Of a DNA stretch of 5,666 bases, positions 4,419 to 5,666 are shown piece after piece. Source of the stretch: an uncultured Eubacteriales bacterium. GTDB lineage: Bacteria; Bacillota; Clostridia; Oscillospirales; Oscillospiraceae. The position numbers were made by a program, and so were the translations under genes. The notes under the pieces are model-generated. The model did not search any database. It was given only the letters and a program-made list of their open reading frames with translations, and was not told where the DNA came from. The stretch spans positions 1 to 5,666 of the forward strand of contig CAKTJM010000119.1 in assembly GCA_934567745.1 (NCBI GenBank), read 5' to 3'. How positions within the stretch are numbered: position 1 is the first letter of the stretch; every line of letters starts with the position of its first letter.

Positions 4419-5528
4419 ATGAAACTGACTTGGAAGAAGCGAGCGGGCAGCCTGGCCCTGTGCCTGGTCCTGCTGTGCACGGTACTGGTCCCCACGGCCT
4501 CGGCCCATGGGCACCCCGGCGACACGGCCAAGGCCCTCACCGTCTCGTCCTGGGCACAGGCCGAGGTGCAGAAGGCCGAGGCGCTGGGCCTGACCGATCT
4601 GGCGGGCACAGAGCTTGGGAACGACTATCGCCAGCCCATCACGCGGGCGCAGTTCTGCGCACTGGCGCTGAACTTCGTGGCCCGACAGGAGGGGTCCGAC
4701 CTGACGTCGTTCCGTCAGCTCATCGAAAAGTATAAGGCATCGTATGACGCCCAGGGGGACATCCAGCGGCCCTTCACCGACGTCCTCTCCGGGACCGATG
4801 ACGTCAGCCTTGCCCATTACATCGGTCTGGTCGAGGGCAAGGGGAACGGCATCTTCGATTCGCAGGGCCTGCTCACCCGGCAGGAGGCCGCCGTCATGCT
4901 CGCGCGGGCGTATCAGACCTACGCCGGAGCGGCGCAGGCCGGGACCGACGCCCTGAGCTTCCCCGACGCCGACAAGATCGCCGATTGGGCGCAGGAGGGC
5001 GTGGCCCTCATGGCCCAGTGGAAGGTCATGAACGGTGTGGAGGACGGCTCCTTCGCGCCGACCGGCAGTTACACCATCGAACAGTGCCTTCTGACTCTCC
5101 TGCGCCTGTGGGAGAACGCGCCCGTCAGCCGTGCCCAGGCGAACGTCACGCCGATGTTCACCTATGACCAGGCGTTAGAGGCCGCAAAACATCCCTATCG
5201 CAATGACTCCCTGACCGTGGCGGCCCAGATCGAAGGTCCCGCGGCGACCTTCCTCCGGATGGACCTGGGCGGCGTGATGCAGCCGATGTCCTATCTCTAC
5301 TTCGTCTATCCGGACGGCGGCCTGCGGCGGGTGGACCTCGGCGTGTGCACGACCGGCTACGGTCTGCTGCCGCCGTCCGTGGCGCTCCAGGACGCGGCCT
5401 TCTCCGCCGACGGGAAGACCTTCACCTGCACCGTGACCCTGCCCGAGGGGACGAAGGGCCACGAGGCAGGGACGTACCACATCACCGTAGACGTCGAGAC
5501 GCTGGCATATCAGACGGCGCGGGTCTGA
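4419..5528 (+). CDS. Secreted S-layer homology (SLH) domain protein
   Basis: A 369-residue exported protein. Residues 1-29 are a signal peptide: KKR, a hydrophobic core SLALCLVLLCTVLV, then PTASA with likely cleavage before His30. Three SLH repeats follow at about 41-90, 118-168 and 180-232. Repeat 1 has ITRAQFCALAL and repeat 2 has LTRQEAAVMLARAY, close to the usual TRAE/Q signature. Repeat 3 is recognisable by FPDADKIADWA and GVEDGSFAP, but has YTIEQ in place of TRAE. SLH triplets bind pyruvylated secondary cell-wall polymers non-covalently, which anchors the protein to the wall. The last 125 residues (about 245-369) are a separate, beta-rich-looking region with MSYLYFVYPDGGLRRVDLG and TFTCTVTLPEG that I cannot assign; it is presumably the exposed part. 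SLH repeats at the N-terminus with a small C-terminal module suggest a minor surface protein rather than the main S-layer subunit. Confidence 0.9.
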   Translation: MKLTWKKRAGSLALCLVLLCTVLVPTASAHGHPGDTAKALTVSSWAQAEVQKAEALGLTDLAGTELGNDYRQPITRAQFCALALNFVARQEGSDLTSFRQLIEKYKASYDAQGDIQRPFTDVLSGTDDVSLAHYIGLVEGKGNGIFDSQGLLTRQEAAVMLARAYQTYAGAAQAGTDALSFPDADKIADWAQEGVALMAQWKVMNGVEDGSFAPTGSYTIEQCLLTLLRLWENAPVSRAQANVTPMFTYDQALEAAKHPYRNDSLTVAAQIEGPAATFLRMDLGGVMQPMSYLYFVYPDGGLRRVDLGVCTTGYGLLPPSVALQDAAFSADGKTFTCTVTLPEGTKGHEAGTYHITVDVETLAYQTARV

Positions 5529-5560
5529 CGGCCTGAGCGCCGGACCCACATTGGATACCA

Positions 5561-5591
5561 GGCCGGTCCCGGGTATTTCCCGGGGCCGGCC
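5561..5591 (+). terminator. Terminator-like hairpin after the SLH protein gene
   Basis: GGCCGGTCCCGGG (5561-5573) pairs with CCCGGGGCCGGCC (5579-5591) over 13 positions including one G-T wobble, around TATTT. It is very stable but no T-run follows on either strand, so it is at best a non-standard terminator. The inverted repeat copy begins at the next base. Confidence 0.5.
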
Positions 5592-5666
5592 TCAGCGTGT
5601 CAAAAAAGCCTCGCAGAGTTTCGCGCTCGGAAGCGCGAAATAAGATCAAATCATTTTCTCCGGTGA
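5592..5666 (-). repeat. Second copy of the structured repeat, inverted, cut by the window edge
   Basis: Read on the minus strand, these 75 bases match 1260-1334 at 71 positions with no gaps. The differences are one base near the edge and three adjacent bases facing 1280-1282. The 9-base hairpin stem TTTCGCGCT/AGCGCGAAA and the TTTTTTGACAC end are fully kept. The match continues to CGCTGA and then stops abruptly, where the flanks become the two different terminator hairpins. The rest of the element must lie beyond the window. Confidence 0.85.

Overview
The window is high-GC bacterial DNA from a low-copy, ordinary-looking chromosomal region. Three things point to a Gram-positive host: strong AGGAG-type ribosome sites, a lipoprotein signal peptide, and a secreted protein with three S-layer homology (SLH) repeats. 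High-GC, QueH-bearing gut Firmicutes of the Oscillospirales type fit best. That placement is inference; there is no rRNA or marker gene here.

Layout from left to right: (1) a minus-strand gene runs off the left edge (1-133), and its reading frame breaks two codons after a well-placed start. (2) Overlapping divergent promoters separate it from a plus-strand LysR-type regulator (266-1090). (3) A 307-base gap (1091-1397) holds a structured repeat of about 200 bases set between two almost identical terminator-like hairpins. (4) A minus-strand cluster reads, in transcription order, an alpha/beta hydrolase broken by an in-frame TGA (3352-2663), a small lipoprotein of unknown role (2609-2076) and the epoxyqueuosine reductase QueH (2006-1398). 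One near-consensus promoter (TTGACA-N17-TAGAAT) precedes all three. (5) Divergent from this cluster is a macrodomain ADP-ribose hydrolase/deacetylase of the YmdB/MacroD type (3594-4103), with its own promoter and a clear terminator. (6) A secreted SLH-domain protein (4419-5528) has a structured leader. (7) At the right edge a second copy of the repeat begins in the opposite orientation (5592-5666).

The genes do not form one pathway. QueH completes queuosine synthesis for tRNA. The macrodomain protein acts on ADP-ribose derivatives. The SLH protein and lipoprotein belong to the cell envelope. The LysR regulator probably controls the broken gene beside it. I see no phage, CRISPR, toxin-antitoxin or defence system. 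The points most worth checking are the inverted repeat pair, the twin hairpins, the two gene-breaking lesions, and an extended -10 motif shared by all three plus-strand promoters.
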